DNA of 64,000 bases from Synaphobranchus kaupii (Eukaryota; Chordata; Actinopteri; Anguilliformes; Synaphobranchidae), in contig CM056379.1 of NCBI GenBank assembly GCA_029718625.1, positions 67,512,670 to 67,576,669 of the forward strand, in the 5' to 3' direction. The notes beneath the pieces were generated by a model that worked only from the letters and a program-made list of their open reading frames with translations, ran no database searches and had not been told where the DNA came from. This document shows, piece by piece, positions 46,950 to 59,024 of the stretch. The translations under genes and the position numbers were made by a program. Within the stretch, counting starts at the first letter, position 1. Every line of letters begins with the position of its first letter.

Positions 46950-48300
46950 TGTGCAGCTACATTATGGCCTTCTGTTTACTGTGCCTGGTTTTGATACAGG
47001 AGTTCCCTGGTTACAGCCTCGGTAAAGATTTATTTATTTTTCTTCACGTTACTTTTACTTGGCTATTGCAGCTACGCAAAACCAATTATTTTGTTAGCTA
47101 CAAAAATAAATGTGTAGGCTACCGTGTACGCGATACAACCCTTTAACCTTATTTACTTTGGCCCTCCAGAGGCAATTTCCATGTAGTTTGTAGGCTAGGC
47201 TACTAGTTTTACTTAAATGTCAATATCTGAAAAAATATTCCATGCACATCCATGGTTTTACAGTTCAACTTGAAGAAGAAGCTGTAGGGGAGAACCGGGA
47301 CGAAAGCCTCATTTTTTACATTCATCCGGTTTACTCGAAAGTCAATAGAGATAGAGAGGTCATATTTTCTGACAAACAACTTGTCTGTGTCCCTCACTAA
47401 TAGCAACTGGAATTTTGTTTCCAGCATAAACGAGTCGGATCTAAATTGGCAAAAACCGGATGAGTGCAATACTGTATATCTTTCATCCCTGCCGCCGGGA
47501 CTAAAAATACACTGAATCAGGACAAAAGAATAACGTGATAAAAAATGTGCTTTAGCGGTCTTATCTATGTCTTGTTTTTTATGCTCATTCCTTTCAACAA
47601 ATGCACTGTCAGCCAAAATGCCATGTTAGTGACGAGTCAATGAATAATGCTATAAGTTTAAAATACATGAAAATCAACGACGCGTCAAGAGCATAATGGA
47701 TTAATAGAATTTTGCCTCGCAACGTTAAATGGTCTGAAATTGATGACTTAATAGCAACTCACCTTTATTAATAGCAACTAGACATCATTTATATCATGGC
47801 ATTGTTTGAATACTTGGTTCTGGTGGGGGTCAATAGTTGTAAAGGTTGTGCATTCATTTTCACCACGGCGTTTTACAGTTTCTCAATTGTTTAAACGCAT
47901 TTCCTGAAACTATAGCTCACTTTCTCAAAACTCTACACGCAAAACAGGAAAACAGTTAACCATTAAGGCAAAACTACACAAATCTAAGCCAACACTGCAT
48001 TCAAAGCTCTTCTCAAAATTGACTTTTTCCATCAAAATGATTCACACAGGCCTCATATGAATAGGTCTTATTGAGCATCAATTTCACACTGGTGCGATAA
48101 AATTTTAAACACTACCATCAAAGTAGTGATGTTACGGATGACACCGAAGCTCCAAGCTGTGTGTTGAGTACGTAGGGCAGTTTCTACAGAAGCCTCGCAC
48201 AGAAGCTTGTATCACTTTCAGAGAAGCACATGATCGATGACAAACAAGGCCTCAGGTGCTGTAGAACCATTGTTTTGCGTTTTGGGCGGAATTAGGGGTT
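46950..48300. other. Unassigned AT-rich DNA
   Basis: A 135-codon minus-strand open frame (47616-47209) has no domain, repeat or splice context that I recognise. The part 47870-48130 (TTTACAGTTTCTCAATTGTT...) has the look of a DNA-transposon end but I found no partner end. Confidence 0.4.
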
Positions 48301-48308
48301 TTGAATTG

Positions 48309-48320
48309 TATATATAAAGG
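48309..48320 (+). promoter_or_regulatory. TATA box upstream of the BED-finger exon
   Basis: TATATATAAAGG lies about 145 bp upstream of the ATG at 48463, a reasonable distance for a core promoter with a short 5' UTR. Confidence 0.5.
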
Positions 48321-48462
48321 AGCGATCAACTGTGCATGTAGCTCGTTGGTTGTTATTTTATCGTAACTACAGCAGATTATTGCGATTTGTTTAATATTAT
48401 TGCGATTTGATTGTTAATTCTTATTTTTTCTTATTATCATTATCATCTGCATTCCTTCTCAA

Positions 48463-48633
48463 ATGGCATATTGTTTAATTTTGAAGGTAAAGTGCTTGCT
48501 GTGCCTAAAGGAGCTGGCTTACAGCAATAATACCTCGTCCATGCTGAGGCATTATCAGGCAATGCATGAAAATGCACCTGCCAATGAGCAAGAAACCTGT
48601 GGAGGTTATTTATTTATTTATTTTACTTTTTAA
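48463..48633 (+). pseudogene. BED zinc-finger first exon of a hAT-type transposase
   Basis: The 56-codon frame encodes VKCLLCLKELAYSNNTSSML followed by RHYQAMH. The Cx2C ... NTSSMLRHY ... Hx4H pattern is the BED finger that heads hAT transposases and the ZBED proteins derived from them; it binds the element ends. After ETCG the sequence GGAG|GTTATT may be a splice donor, and the frame then runs into AT-rich DNA and stops at 48631. No DDE core or dimerisation domain follows within 5 kb. It could be the surviving 5' end of a hAT element or a cryptic exon. Confidence 0.7.
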
Positions 48634-48639
48634 TAACAG

Positions 48640-49190
48640 TTATGGTTGCTTGTCATACTGACATACATGTTAGTAGTATATAGCATCGGCAAATGTCAAA
48701 ATTTGATTGATGGGCATATTTGCATATTTTGTGAATATTAATGAGGTTATGAAAAAATTGATTGATGGGTATAAAAAAATATTTTTTAATTTTTTAATTA
48801 TTATTATTTATTTATTTATTTATTTATTTATAATGTATTATTATTCGGGGTGTTGTGGGGCGGTTGTTTCAAGGGTTGATTTATTGGCATTGTGATGATG
48901 TCATTTTATTGGGGGTTGTTTATTGTAAACGTTGGTTTTTATGGTTGGTATTTTGGGGTGTTTGGGGGAGGAAAACATGTGAAGGAATTTTTTAATTTTT
49001 TTTTATTAGAACAACATCGTGAAAAAAGTAAGGTGTATATATATATATATATAAAATATAAATGTATAGGTTAGTGGCAATAGTTTAGGTTTTGTGTTAG
49101 CAGAAGCGTTTTAAAAGAATAAAAGAATTCAAGAATTCAAGCAGGCTGTTAAAGATTGACAAATAGTGTTAGGCTATAGCGAGTTAGTTG
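48640..49190. other. T-rich low-complexity DNA
   Basis: Contains (TTTA)n near 48800-48830 and (TA)n near 49037-49055. The two 60-62-codon frames here are low-complexity products. Confidence 0.5.
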
Positions 49191-49680
49191 TCTGAAAGAA
49201 AGCATACCATTTTTTAAATAATGTTTGTTAGAGCCGAAGGGAAAACGACTCCGTGATGTCCGTGAAATGTGTGCGAATGACTCCAAAGCCGAGGACTTTA
49301 TTTTTTTGCCAAAGTCCGCGCGGGTTCCGGAGAGATGGTCTATAGCTCCACTATGGGTTGCAGAGAGATATCTTTCCAGACGGGGCTAGAGGGCGGACAA
49401 ATGGAGCAATTAGTTAATCGGGCCTGTGTACAACTGAAAATGGGATACACCCCCATGTAGTGTCCTACCACACCTAGACAATTGATGGCCGTTTACACTG
49501 GGGATCAATGCGATGTATTTTCTGATGGCTGACAGCAACTGGTGGAAGGAGGGGGTAGCGAGGTGGGGGCTGGCGGGCGCGCGCGCGCTAGAGCGTTGCT
49601 AGGAACAACCTTTGAGTGACAATGAGCAGCTGTATACAAAAGCGGGTGATTCAAATAAAGTTTGAATGAATGAATGCATT
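49190..49680. other. GC-richer unassigned block
   Basis: The block is clearly richer in G and C than its surroundings and includes a GCGCGCGCGC run near 49580. I see no open frame of note and no terminal repeats. It could be a promoter-like or conserved non-coding stretch, but nothing here proves it. Confidence 0.35.
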
Positions 49681-49683
49681 AAA

Positions 49684-50385
49684 TGCATAGACTGAAAAGG
49701 CCACAAAATGCCCGGAACCCCATTGAAAAGACCTCCAAGACGCGTTTCCAAAAAGCAATCTAAACGTCTATATCACTGGTTCAGAATCATGAAATAAATC
49801 TTTCAGTATTTTGTACAAGTTTGCTAATCCTTAGAGCCAATATGAGTGTTTAGTATCGAATGGAATGTAAAAGATGGGGTATTCAATTTAAACAGGATTG
49901 AGTCGGCATATACTAACCTATATTGTGTAAGCGTAACTCTTTCAAAGTGTATTTTATTTGTCAGGGTGTCTACAATTCACGGGGAGGGGGTCTGACATCT
50001 GAATGACTCGGAACAGCTGAAATACTGGCAGTTGATTCAAAGATATTTTGAATGTAATGCATATAAAGAAAATAAACCAATATGCAAAAGGCCCCAATTT
50101 GTCGTCGAAAAGCCATTGAAAAAGCATCCAAGACGCGTTTCCAAAAACAATGTAACCGTCTATATAGGCTACCCTATAATGTTTTTTCAGTGGTCAGCTT
50201 CATGAAACAAACCTTTCGGTATTTTGCACAAGGTTGCTAATACTTAGCGTCAATATTACTGCTTAGTATAGAATGGAATGTAAAAAGATGGTTTATTCAA
50301 TTTAAACAGGATTGAGATATTATATGTAGCCTATATTGTGTAAGCATAGTTAGCCTACTTTAAAGGTGTATTTAATTTTCGGATA
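49684..50385 (+). repeat. Diverged direct duplication, ~290 bp
   Basis: CCAAGACGCGTTTCCAAAAA, TTAGTAT(C/A)GAATGGAATGTA, TTCAATTTAAACAGGATTGA and CTATATTGTGTAAGC occur in order at about 49735-49935 and again at 50130-50345. Confidence 0.85.
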
Positions 50386-50389
50386 ACTT

Positions 50390-52690
50390 TTCGGATGAAT
50401 AGAACTCGCTGTGTGACGTGAAAGCACTATTGCAGAAAGCTTTGTAGGAAGCTTTGTAGAACAATTGCTTTATTGACCAGTAGCCTAGGCTACCCATCAG
50501 AACACTTTTCGGTCAAGAGGTGTAATTTGGCTATTAAAAGTATAGTATTAGTATAAGCTACAAAGACAACTTAGATAGAGACATGATGCATAGGCTATAG
50601 AAAATGTCTTGGACACGTGAAACAAGACCGTTGATCCAATTTTAGCCATGTCAACATTTAATTCCAATAAAGTCTACAGGAAAATGTTGAATATGGACAT
50701 GTGTGAACCCTCAAAAATTAATAAAACTAAACTCTGCATTGTAATCAGGGGTTGTTGAGTTGTACAGGATAGTAGATATAATTTAGCAATGACAATACTT
50801 AGGCTAATAGCGGTTTAAAACGTGTTTCAAAGATGTTTATTTTTTATTTTATTTCTTTATTTAAAACTGATTATACGCAACTATGTAGCTATAAGACATT
50901 TTAACACACATAATCCGTCTGTAATGATATAAACTTGGATACAAGGTAGTAGCCTACTATTACAGGACCCTTTTTATTTTTACACAGGCCTAGCTGAACT
51001 AGGCTACAGAAAGCTGTCAGAGCAAAGCATGTTAAGGGGAGGAACAGGAAAAATTTGGTTTTATGGCTGGGATAAGGTTTGGTCACAACGGATTGAATTG
51101 AAAGTTTTCAGTCATCCAGGTGTCGGTATACCGAAGCCTTTTTATTTCATAGGTCTGGTAATGGACTGTTAATTAACTGTTTCGTAATAACTCCATTGAT
51201 CTCATTCTGTGAGAGATGTTGCAAATCTAAATTAGCTACACCTCTCGTGCAGACTAGGCTATTCCTCTCTGGCAAAACCCAGAACGGTGTTTTTGCTTAG
51301 GCTATTAATATTATGACGTTAGGTTAGGATTTAATTAATAATAAAAAAATTATAGGCCCTAATACCTTCCATTTATATATATAGAGCCTTTCTCAACCTT
51401 CAGCGACTCAAAACGCTTTACAATGATGAAGAGGAAGCCCGCCTCTATACACAATTATTCTCTGTAGCTGGTGGAGAGACACGTATACTATAGGTCTAGT
51501 AGATGTGATGTGTGCGTGGGACCGGAGAGAGACTGTATAGGTTTGTTAATTTTGTTAATGAAGGACAATACTAATTAATAGGCTAGTGGAGGGTGATGGA
51601 AGGGTCGGTGAGGGATAGCCATTTTTGGGGTGAGGGGGGGAACGTGTTGCAATCTATTTTTATACAGTGTATGGTTGTAATTCCTAATAAGGTCTGGGAA
51701 ATAGGCTACGTCGACCCTATATCTAGGCCTATCCTACACCACACTCCAGCACAGTAGGTGCCGGTAATACCCTTTAACGTAGGATTGGCTGCGAAACCCC
51801 AGTAATCACCTTCGAAGAAGAAGAAGAAGAAGAAGAAGAAGGCCTTTAGGACTAGGCAAACCTAGGCTAGGCTACGCGTAAAGTAGGGCTAGCTAGCTGA
51901 CTGTTTGTACAACTTTCTTCAAATAGCCTAGGCCTACTCAAATTTAATTTCTGCATTCTAAAACTTGTTTGTTGTTGTAACATGACAGATTTCTTATTTT
52001 TACGTTTTTATTAACGTAAGTAAATTAGACAACGTCGTGTAGGCTATTAAAATCACAAGGATACAGTCTACTGGTTGCTCACGGAGAGGTTTGTGTAAAA
52101 TATTTCGATTTTATTTGGTCTAAAACTTTAATTTGGAAAACCGTTTGCTACCTTGGTATTAACTAGTCTACACGGTCACTCGGAAAGTGTCCTATCGCAT
52201 AAAGTTATGTAGGCTAATGTATGGCTATGAACGTTTTTAATATTCCAGGTTCCTGTACGAAACAGGCTAAACGGGTCAATTGGATAAGGCCAACAGTGTA
52301 GCTAGGTAAAACCAAATATTTTAGAGTGGTTAACAAGATACGGCTTTCCCCAGTTTTTATTTTTTATTTGTTTATTTATTTTGTCCGTACAAGCAAAAAT
52401 TTTAGATATATGGCCAGATAAGTAACTGGCACTTTTCCACATTGGATTTTTTTGTCAGCACAAGGGGTAACGTTAAGTGATCAGGCCACAGTAGTGTTTT
52501 CAGTTAGCGTAGCAACTAAAGTTACATAACGTAGCCTAGAGTGACGCGAATCTACCCGGGGGCTAGCCGGATTTTAAGTTGGCTTTCGTTGCATAGTCAA
52601 AATCATAATGGGGGGTTTAAGCAGTAGTACTGGGTGCTGACAACCTAGGCAAACAAAATATAATAAAGATAAGGGAAACTTGATTTCACC
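50390..52690. other. Unassigned DNA with a GAA tract
   Basis: TAGGCTA-type words are dense here. A retroposon-like tail lies at about 51745-51842: GTAGGTGCCGGTAATAC, then GGCTGCGAAACCCCAGTAAT, then (GAA)9, an arrangement common at fish retroposon 3' ends. Otherwise nothing recognisable. Confidence 0.45.
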
Positions 52691-52870
52691 GGTCTGGTAA
52701 TGAAACGTTAATGAACTGTTTTGTGATAAATCCATGGATCTCCAGTCATTCTGCGAGAGCCGGTTGTCTGTCTAAGTTACAGCCTCGGTTACAACGCTCA
52801 CGCGGCCTATTCCTCTCTGGTAAAACCCAGAACGGGGTGTTTTTGCGTAGTTTATTCTCAAGACGTTATT
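51150..52870 (+). repeat. Two diverged copies of a ~190 bp segment
   Basis: GGTCTGGTAATG, ATTCTG(T/C)GAGAG, CTATTCCTCTCTGG and AAAACCCAGAACGG occur at 51151-51290 and in the same order at 52690-52840, about 1.54 kb apart. Confidence 0.8.
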
Positions 52871-53140
52871 TGATATTTTGGTGGGGTTTTGTGGTATGTA
52901 TCCTGCTAATTATCAAATGTTATATTGAAGCCTTGTGTATTGTAGGTTATATTAAATCAAATTATATCAAAGTTCAAATGAAAAAAAGATGTGCACTGTG
53001 TTTTAGTTGTTTTTTTCTTTCAAGTTTACATATTTTTGGATGCCAGCATTGAGCAGACCATTAAATGAAAAGCGTCAATATTTGAAAAAGTGATTCCCGC
53101 TACTTATTATAAACCAATTCAGGCACTGGGGGTAATTGTT

Positions 53141-53142
<2 letters not shown>

Positions 53143-53174
<32 letters not shown>

Positions 53175-53175
53175 A
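53143..53175 (+). repeat. (TG)n microsatellite
   Basis: About 14 TG units after TTTGTGTTTG. A second (TG)n run of about 11 units lies at 53643-53664. Confidence 0.95.
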
Positions 53176-53890
53176 TACATTATGGCTATGATAATACTCA
53201 ATATTGTAGGCATGTTGTTGGTGTATGTGTGCGCTATGGTTTTTAAATAATAAAGTTTGTTTGTTGTGACAAGATTGCAAAAGTGTAATGTTTTCAAAAC
53301 GATACCAACAGTGTATTCCTAATAATAGAGGACCCCACAACACACATAATTCAATAGGTCTTTCTGCCCCTTCAAAAGTAACTTCAGTGTGCATTTTAAA
53401 TTCAAGTTAAGAGGCAGTAGACAAACTTACCTTAATGAAATGTGCTACAGCACGGTTGAAATAAAATGATTCAATTCAACAGTTTTTAACTGACTCTTTG
53501 TGTAATTTTATTCTTATTCTTTATACATATCAAATTTTATTTCTGCTTTGCGCATCTTAATGCACAGAACAGACCAAACACATGGTTAAGGCCCTTTAGG
53601 TATGTTTCACCAGGAGGAGAGTTATTTATTTTTTCAGGAGCGTGTGTGTGTGTGTGTGTGTGTTTTGATTACATTTTATTTTAAAATGGGCTTGTTTTGT
53701 TTGTAACTATGTAGCTTTTAACAAAATAACAGTGCGAACATGGACAACGTGACCTATTGTTTAGGCAATAGGACTTAGACACACAAACATAAACATCTAA
53801 CCATCTAAAGTCCGATCTAACCAAGTGTATTTCAAGGGTTTTTCTCTGTTACGGGAAAAGAGGTAGCTAGCTACGGAGAGTGTGACATAA

Positions 53891-55090
53891 AACTAGAAAA
53901 GGTGCAATTACTAAAGTAATTGCAAGTTGGGCTGTAGCTACAACTTCAGGTTATGTGTGCACATGTCTGTTAACGTCAATGTATTGACAGTGGATTCTTG
54001 CGTGCTTCTTTTATGCTCCCGTCCATTCCCTTGTATTTGGTGCCCTCTGGTGGTCGAGTTAGATTTCTCAGTCTCTCGTGTCCCATGGTGGAGATCTCAT
54101 TTTAGAGACGGGGAAGAAGCAGCGTTCATTATTAGGCTTTTTCCTCGCACGCGTTGCTTAAAAGAACACGATTAAACATAGGCCTAAATAAGTATGGCAG
54201 CTACCATTTCAGTATATGAATGTGCATTCATGGATTTATACAACCATACGTTTCCAAATGACGCATTTTGGCTACATTTGATTTCAGATGTTACACTGCG
54301 ATATTATGAACAATGGGATATGTCCGTTAATATGACGCAGCAATTCGTTTCACGCATCTAGGGAAATTGTTGTGAATTAGCCTACGTCAGATGCTGGCAT
54401 GAATTATTTCACAACACATTATAGCAGTATAGGCTACACCTACAGTTGCCTATATTGAGGTTACGTAGCTCTATGTGGCGACATCGGGCACATCGCGATT
54501 CTGGAATGAGGCTACAGTAAACAAAATATCATGTGAAAAAACATCTAGATGTCGGTTTTAACCTGGGTGTTGCTTAATACTATTAGCGTTACAATGCAGG
54601 CAAGACAGATAAAACACCGTCATATAGCCGAGTGTTTTTTCTTTTTAAAACAGACTAGGCTGTGATATAAATACCAACATTCACTGCATCACTCGCGAGC
54701 GTTTGTAATCAAACCGAACTGGCTTCCCAGAGATGCGCTTTAACTATTATATGATTAGTTTTAAGGTTACTAATCGCCTTACAGTAAATACAGGAATGTT
54801 AACAAACATTAACAGCGCATTTTTTGAGACCGGTGTTCAAACTGCAATTCGGACAGGAGGTAGCCTGTAGGCTACATTTTAAGGTTACATTTACATTACA
54901 ATCATTTGGCAGACGCTTTTATCCAAAGCGACGTAGCCTACAATAAGTGCATATTGAAGGTCATTGACGCGACTACAAAGCAAATCCGACAAAGCACAGC
55001 TTTCTCATACAGCGTAGGAGCTATCGCTAGTAATAAACATGAGAAGTACACAGTCAGCTATACATTCTGAACTATAGAATAACCAAAGGT
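53891..55090 (+). repeat. Duplicated 1.2 kb segment, copy 1
   Basis: The run from AACTAGAAAAGGTGCAATTA to AGAATAACCAAAGGT recurs at 61355-62184 with few differences. Copy 2 lacks about 379 bp (54396-54774). An L2/CR1-type tail (GCAGACGCTTTTATCCAAAG) lies within it at 54890-55040. The 82-codon open frame at 53927-54175 is shared by both copies but has no domain. Confidence 0.92.
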
Positions 55091-55138
55091 TAGGCTACCT
55101 TACAAGTTCGCTACGGTTAGCCAAATATTATTTTCTAC

Positions 55139-55482
55139 AGTATGACGCAGTCTTATTTATTTTTTAAATGTGCATCTACCTACCACTCGTGTATTATCCA
55201 CATATAGCGTAGCATTTCTCGCTCGGTAAGGTCGTGTATTATCCACATATCGCGTAGCATTTCTCGGTTGGTAAGACATTCCATAGCCGCTATTACAAAG
55301 CGAAAAAAGGAGTATGACGCAGTCTTATTTTGTTTTAAATGTGCATATACCTACCACTCGTGTATTATCCACATATAGCGTAGCATTTCTCGCTCGGTAA
55401 GGTCGTGTATTATCCACATATCGCGTAGCATTTCTCGGTCGGTAAGACATACCATGGCCACCATTACAAAGCGAAAAAAAGG
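55139..55482 (+). repeat. 172 bp tandem duplication with 45 bp sub-repeats
   Basis: TATGACGCAGTCTTATTT occurs at 55141 and 55313. Within each unit a 45 bp piece, CGTGTATTATCCACATAT..GCGTAGCATTTCTCG, is itself doubled, giving four copies. Confidence 0.95.
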
Positions 55483-55737
55483 CAGAATCTGGAAACGGTC
55501 ACGTGACATGTCACATTGGCCAATCAGGGAATAGACCTAGTGCGCAGGACATGCAATTACTGCCATTTTTACGCTTTAAAACTATTATATCTCGACAACC
55601 ATAAATGTTATGCATCCATAAAGTCATAGCAACATACTGCGAGTAGTCCGCTAAAATGTACAGTTGGAATGGTTGTTCTATGTGGAATCATGTAGGAGGA
55701 GATGCGTTCTCAAAATACCTATAATAATAATAATAAA

Positions 55738-58370
55738 TATAGCTGCAAGCAGCGATTTCCGGGGACCGTGCGGCATTAGCGGCATTTGTCAAACGCAGAA
55801 GCCGCAAAATGGTAGACAGCTCTAGACAGGGTTGACCCAAAATACAAATATTTGTTTCTAATCATGGCTTTTGCCATTGCTGATGGTATCTTAACCCGAT
55901 CCGGTAAGGGATTGCGTATTAAGTCTTTTAAGTACAAGTGAAACAGTGAACAGTTAATACTGTTAAATTTCTTAACTTTTGCAATGAAAAGGTGTTTCTT
56001 AATGTGAAAACAATATTAAAAGAAGCATAGCATTTGCACAATAGTTTTGGCAAACATTAACCTAGCCATTGGTACCAATTTGAAATTGAACCGCTGACCA
56101 CATACATGGAAAGCCAATACTGAATCCGCTAGGCCAAAGCAGGTTAACAGAAATGAGGAGGCCAAATAAGACTTGTGTGTTGCGGTATCAGATTGTTTTG
56201 GCTTACTGACTTCATAATTCATACAGATAACAGGTAATATTGTGAAATTTCCTAGCCTTTGCAATAAAAAGAACATTCTTACAATGACATGCACATTGTG
56301 TGCCTCAAAAAAAACTCGGGAACAGGTGGGGATCGAACCACCAACCTACTACACGGCAGTCAAATGCCTTAACCACTAAGCTACAGGAACTTTCACAGTT
56401 GGTATAGTAGGTAGACGGCCTGTTAAGCAGAGATAGTGTACTTGGCGGATGGCATACCTGCCATCCCAACATTTGTATTTCTTTAGTGCCACCACGCAGA
56501 TTGATTGGGTTAACACTGCAGGGCTCGAGTCTTGATCTAACTCTCAATCAACCCACCAAGTTTCAGAACTTTATATCAAATGGTTTTAGAAGTACTAGCA
56601 TTTGTGCGATAAGCCACGCCCAATGCAAAATCCATTGGCTTCTCATTCGGCCAATATTTGACATACGCCTTAGTAAAGTAATACGTGTATGTAGGGAAGC
56701 GTGTTCAGTACCTTGAACAGGTTTGGTGCAAATTGGTCGAATTTTATAGGAGGAGTAGTATTTTAAGTGTTTTACAAGTAATGCTAATTAGCGGAAAATC
56801 CAATGGGGCTAACTTGATGATTCCTCGAGGCAAATTTGTTCAGTATGAGCAGACGGACCTCTATCCCACATTTTGTGACTCTAGATAAAACGGGGCGTAT
56901 GCAGTGGGCGTGTCAATGATTTTTAGTGAATATTTAAATATTTTCTTATATTTGAATCTATATAGCGCCACCACGTGGCTCAATTGGGTTGAAACTGTAG
57001 AGGTCAATTCCACATGTTACTCTTAATAGATCTACCAGGTTTCATAACTTTCTATGAAATGATTTTGGAATTATCAGCATTTTTGTGATAAGTCACGCCC
57101 ATTGAAAATTAATTGGCTCGTCATTCGGTCATCTATTAAAATATCAAAATTCTGAATATAACTTTTATGAAGCATGGTCTAACGAGTTTGTGTACCTCCT
57201 TTCATGTAAATTGGCCAAATTTTGTAGGAGGAGTAGCATTTTAAGTGTTATACAAAAAATGCTAATTAGCGGAAAATCCAATATGGCTGACTTCATGGAT
57301 CCTTGAGGTAAATCTGTTCAGCATGAGCAGAGAGACCGGTACACCACATTTTGTGACTCTAGGTCAAACGGGGCGTCGCCAGTGGGCGTGTCAATGTCAC
57401 AATATTAACACGTACACTACAGCGCCACCAACTGGCCTATCGCCACGAAATTCGGTGTGAGCTTGTATGATGACAACTTCTAACAACTTACCAAGTTTCA
57501 TGCTAATAAGCCAAGCGGTTAAGGAAAACCTCAAAGAAGTAATAAATGAGTACATTTAAGCAAAAATGTCGGCAAATTCAAGATGGCGCCCACCAAATTA
57601 GTAAAGTTCTATGATCCAAATCCAGCTCTTTGTCACTGTAGCAAGTTATACATCTCTGCAAAGGAACTGTGATTTTTAGTGAATTTTTTTATATTTCTTT
57701 ATATTTGGAACTCTATAGCGCCACCACATGGATAGATTGGGATAAAACTGTACATGTCTAGTCCTAATGGGACTCGTAAAAGACCTACCAAGTTTCATAG
57801 CTTTCTGTCAAATCGTTTTGGAATTATTAGCATTTTTGTGATAAGCCACGCCCAGTGAAATTTCATTGGCTCGTCATTCGGCCATATTTGAAAATATCAA
57901 AATTCCAAATATAACTTTTATGAGACATGGTCTAAGGAGTATGTTAACCGAGTTTCATCTCAATTGGTCAAATTTTGTAAGAGGAGTAGCATTTTAAGCG
58001 TTTTACAAAAAATGCTAATTAGCAAAAAATCCAATATGGCGGACTTTATGGGTCCTTGAGGCAAATTTGTTCAGAATGAGCAAATGGACATGCATACCAA
58101 ATTTTGTGACTCTAGGTGAAACGGGGCGTCGGCAGTGGGCGTGTCAATGTCAAAAATTTGTCACGTGCACTACAGCGCCACCAGGTGTTCAATCTGCGTC
58201 ATAATATAGAGGATTCAAGAGTTTGGGAATCCCAACAAGCGTGCCAAGTCTGGTGATTCTAGGACAAACCAGCTCATGGGAATTTTAGGTGAAAGGGGAG
58301 AAAAAAAATAATAAAAAGAATCTGAACAAAAACAATAGGGTACCTGCAGCTTCGCTGCACGGTCCCCTAA
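55738..58370 (+). mobile_element. Helitron-like non-autonomous element, copy A (2.63 kb)
   Basis: The 5' end TATAGCTGCAAGCAGCGATT carries a GCTGC-AA-GCAGC hairpin followed by CGGGGACCGTGC. The 3' end has GGTACC, a GCAGC-TTC-GCTGC hairpin, GCACGGTCCCC and a final CTAA. GGGGACCGTGC and GCACGGTCCCC are inverted sub-terminal repeats. Hairpins near both ends, a CTRR-type 3' terminus and no target duplication fit non-canonical Helitrons (Helitron2/Helentron group). The interior is modular: GCGCCACCACGTGG, AAGCCACGCCCA, AATGCTAATTAGCGGAAAAT and GGGGCGTCGGCAGTGGGCGT recur several times. No Rep/helicase is encoded. Confidence 0.6.
56322..56390 (-). other. tRNA-like segment in Helitron-like copy A
   Basis: On the minus strand: CCTGTAGCTTAGTGGTTAAG (box A) and GTGGTTCGATCCCCACC (box B with a paired T arm). 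An older, mutated second one lies at about 56070-56140. They lack a pairing acceptor stem and are not called as tRNA genes. Confidence 0.6.
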
Positions 58371-58707
58371 ATATAGCTGCAAGCAGCGATTTCCGGGGAC
58401 CGTGCGGCATCAGTGGCATTTGTCAAATGCAGAAACTGCAAAATGGTAGACAACTCTAGACATGGTTGACCCAAAATACAAATATTTGTTTATAATCAGG
58501 GCTTTTGCCATTGCTGATGGTATCTTAACCCGATCCAGTAAGGGCTTGCGTATTAAGTCTTTGAAGTACAAGTGAAACAGTGAACAGTTAATACTGTTAA
58601 ATTGCTTAACTTTTGCAATAAAAAGGTGTTTTTTAATGTGAAAATAACATTGAAAGAAGCATAGCATTTGCACAATAGTTTTGCCAAACATTAACCTAGC
58701 CATTGGT

Positions 58708-58776
58708 ACCAAGGCGGAATTGAACCGCTGACCACAGACATGGAAAGCCAATACTGTATCCACTAGGCCAAAGCAG
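58708..58776 (-). other. tRNA-like segment in copy B (first)
   Basis: Minus strand: TTTGGCCTAGTGGATACAG (box A) and CAGCGGTTCAATTCCGCC (box B with paired T arm AGCGG/CCGCC-like). The 5' and 3' acceptor parts do not pair well. A partner segment lies 180 bp further on. Confidence 0.55.
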
Positions 58777-58953
58777 GTTAACAGAAATAGGGAAGCCAAA
58801 TAAGACTTGTGTGTTGCGGTATCAGATTGTTTTGGCTTGCTGACTTCATAATTCAAACAGATAACAGGTAATATTGTGAAATTTCCTAGCCTTTGCAATA
58901 AAAAGAACATTCTTATAATGTCGTACACATTGTGTGCCTCAAAAAAAACTCGG

Positions 58954-59024
58954 GAACAGGTGGGGATCGAACCACCAACCTACTACACGGCAGTCAAATG
59001 CCTTAACCACTAAGCTACAGGAAC
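58954..59024 (-). other. tRNA-like segment in copy B (second)
   Basis: Identical in its core to 56322-56390. Two tRNA-like units ~245 bp apart in one element suggest a composite, SINE-derived head. Confidence 0.6.

Noticed and set aside
47209..47616. 135-codon minus-strand open frame
   Set aside because: No recognisable domain, no splice or promoter context, and composition like the surrounding AT-rich DNA.
53927..54175. 82-codon frame conserved in both copies of the duplicated segment
   Set aside because: Conservation follows from recent duplication; there is no known domain, and the copies carry an indel difference.
58410..58928. 172-codon minus-strand open frame
   Set aside because: It covers tRNA-like and Helitron-family non-coding sequence; the matching region of copy A (56016-56294) does not keep the frame at full length.
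56322..59024. Functional tRNA genes
   Set aside because: Box A and box B are present but acceptor stems do not pair and anticodon arms are poor, as in SINE heads.
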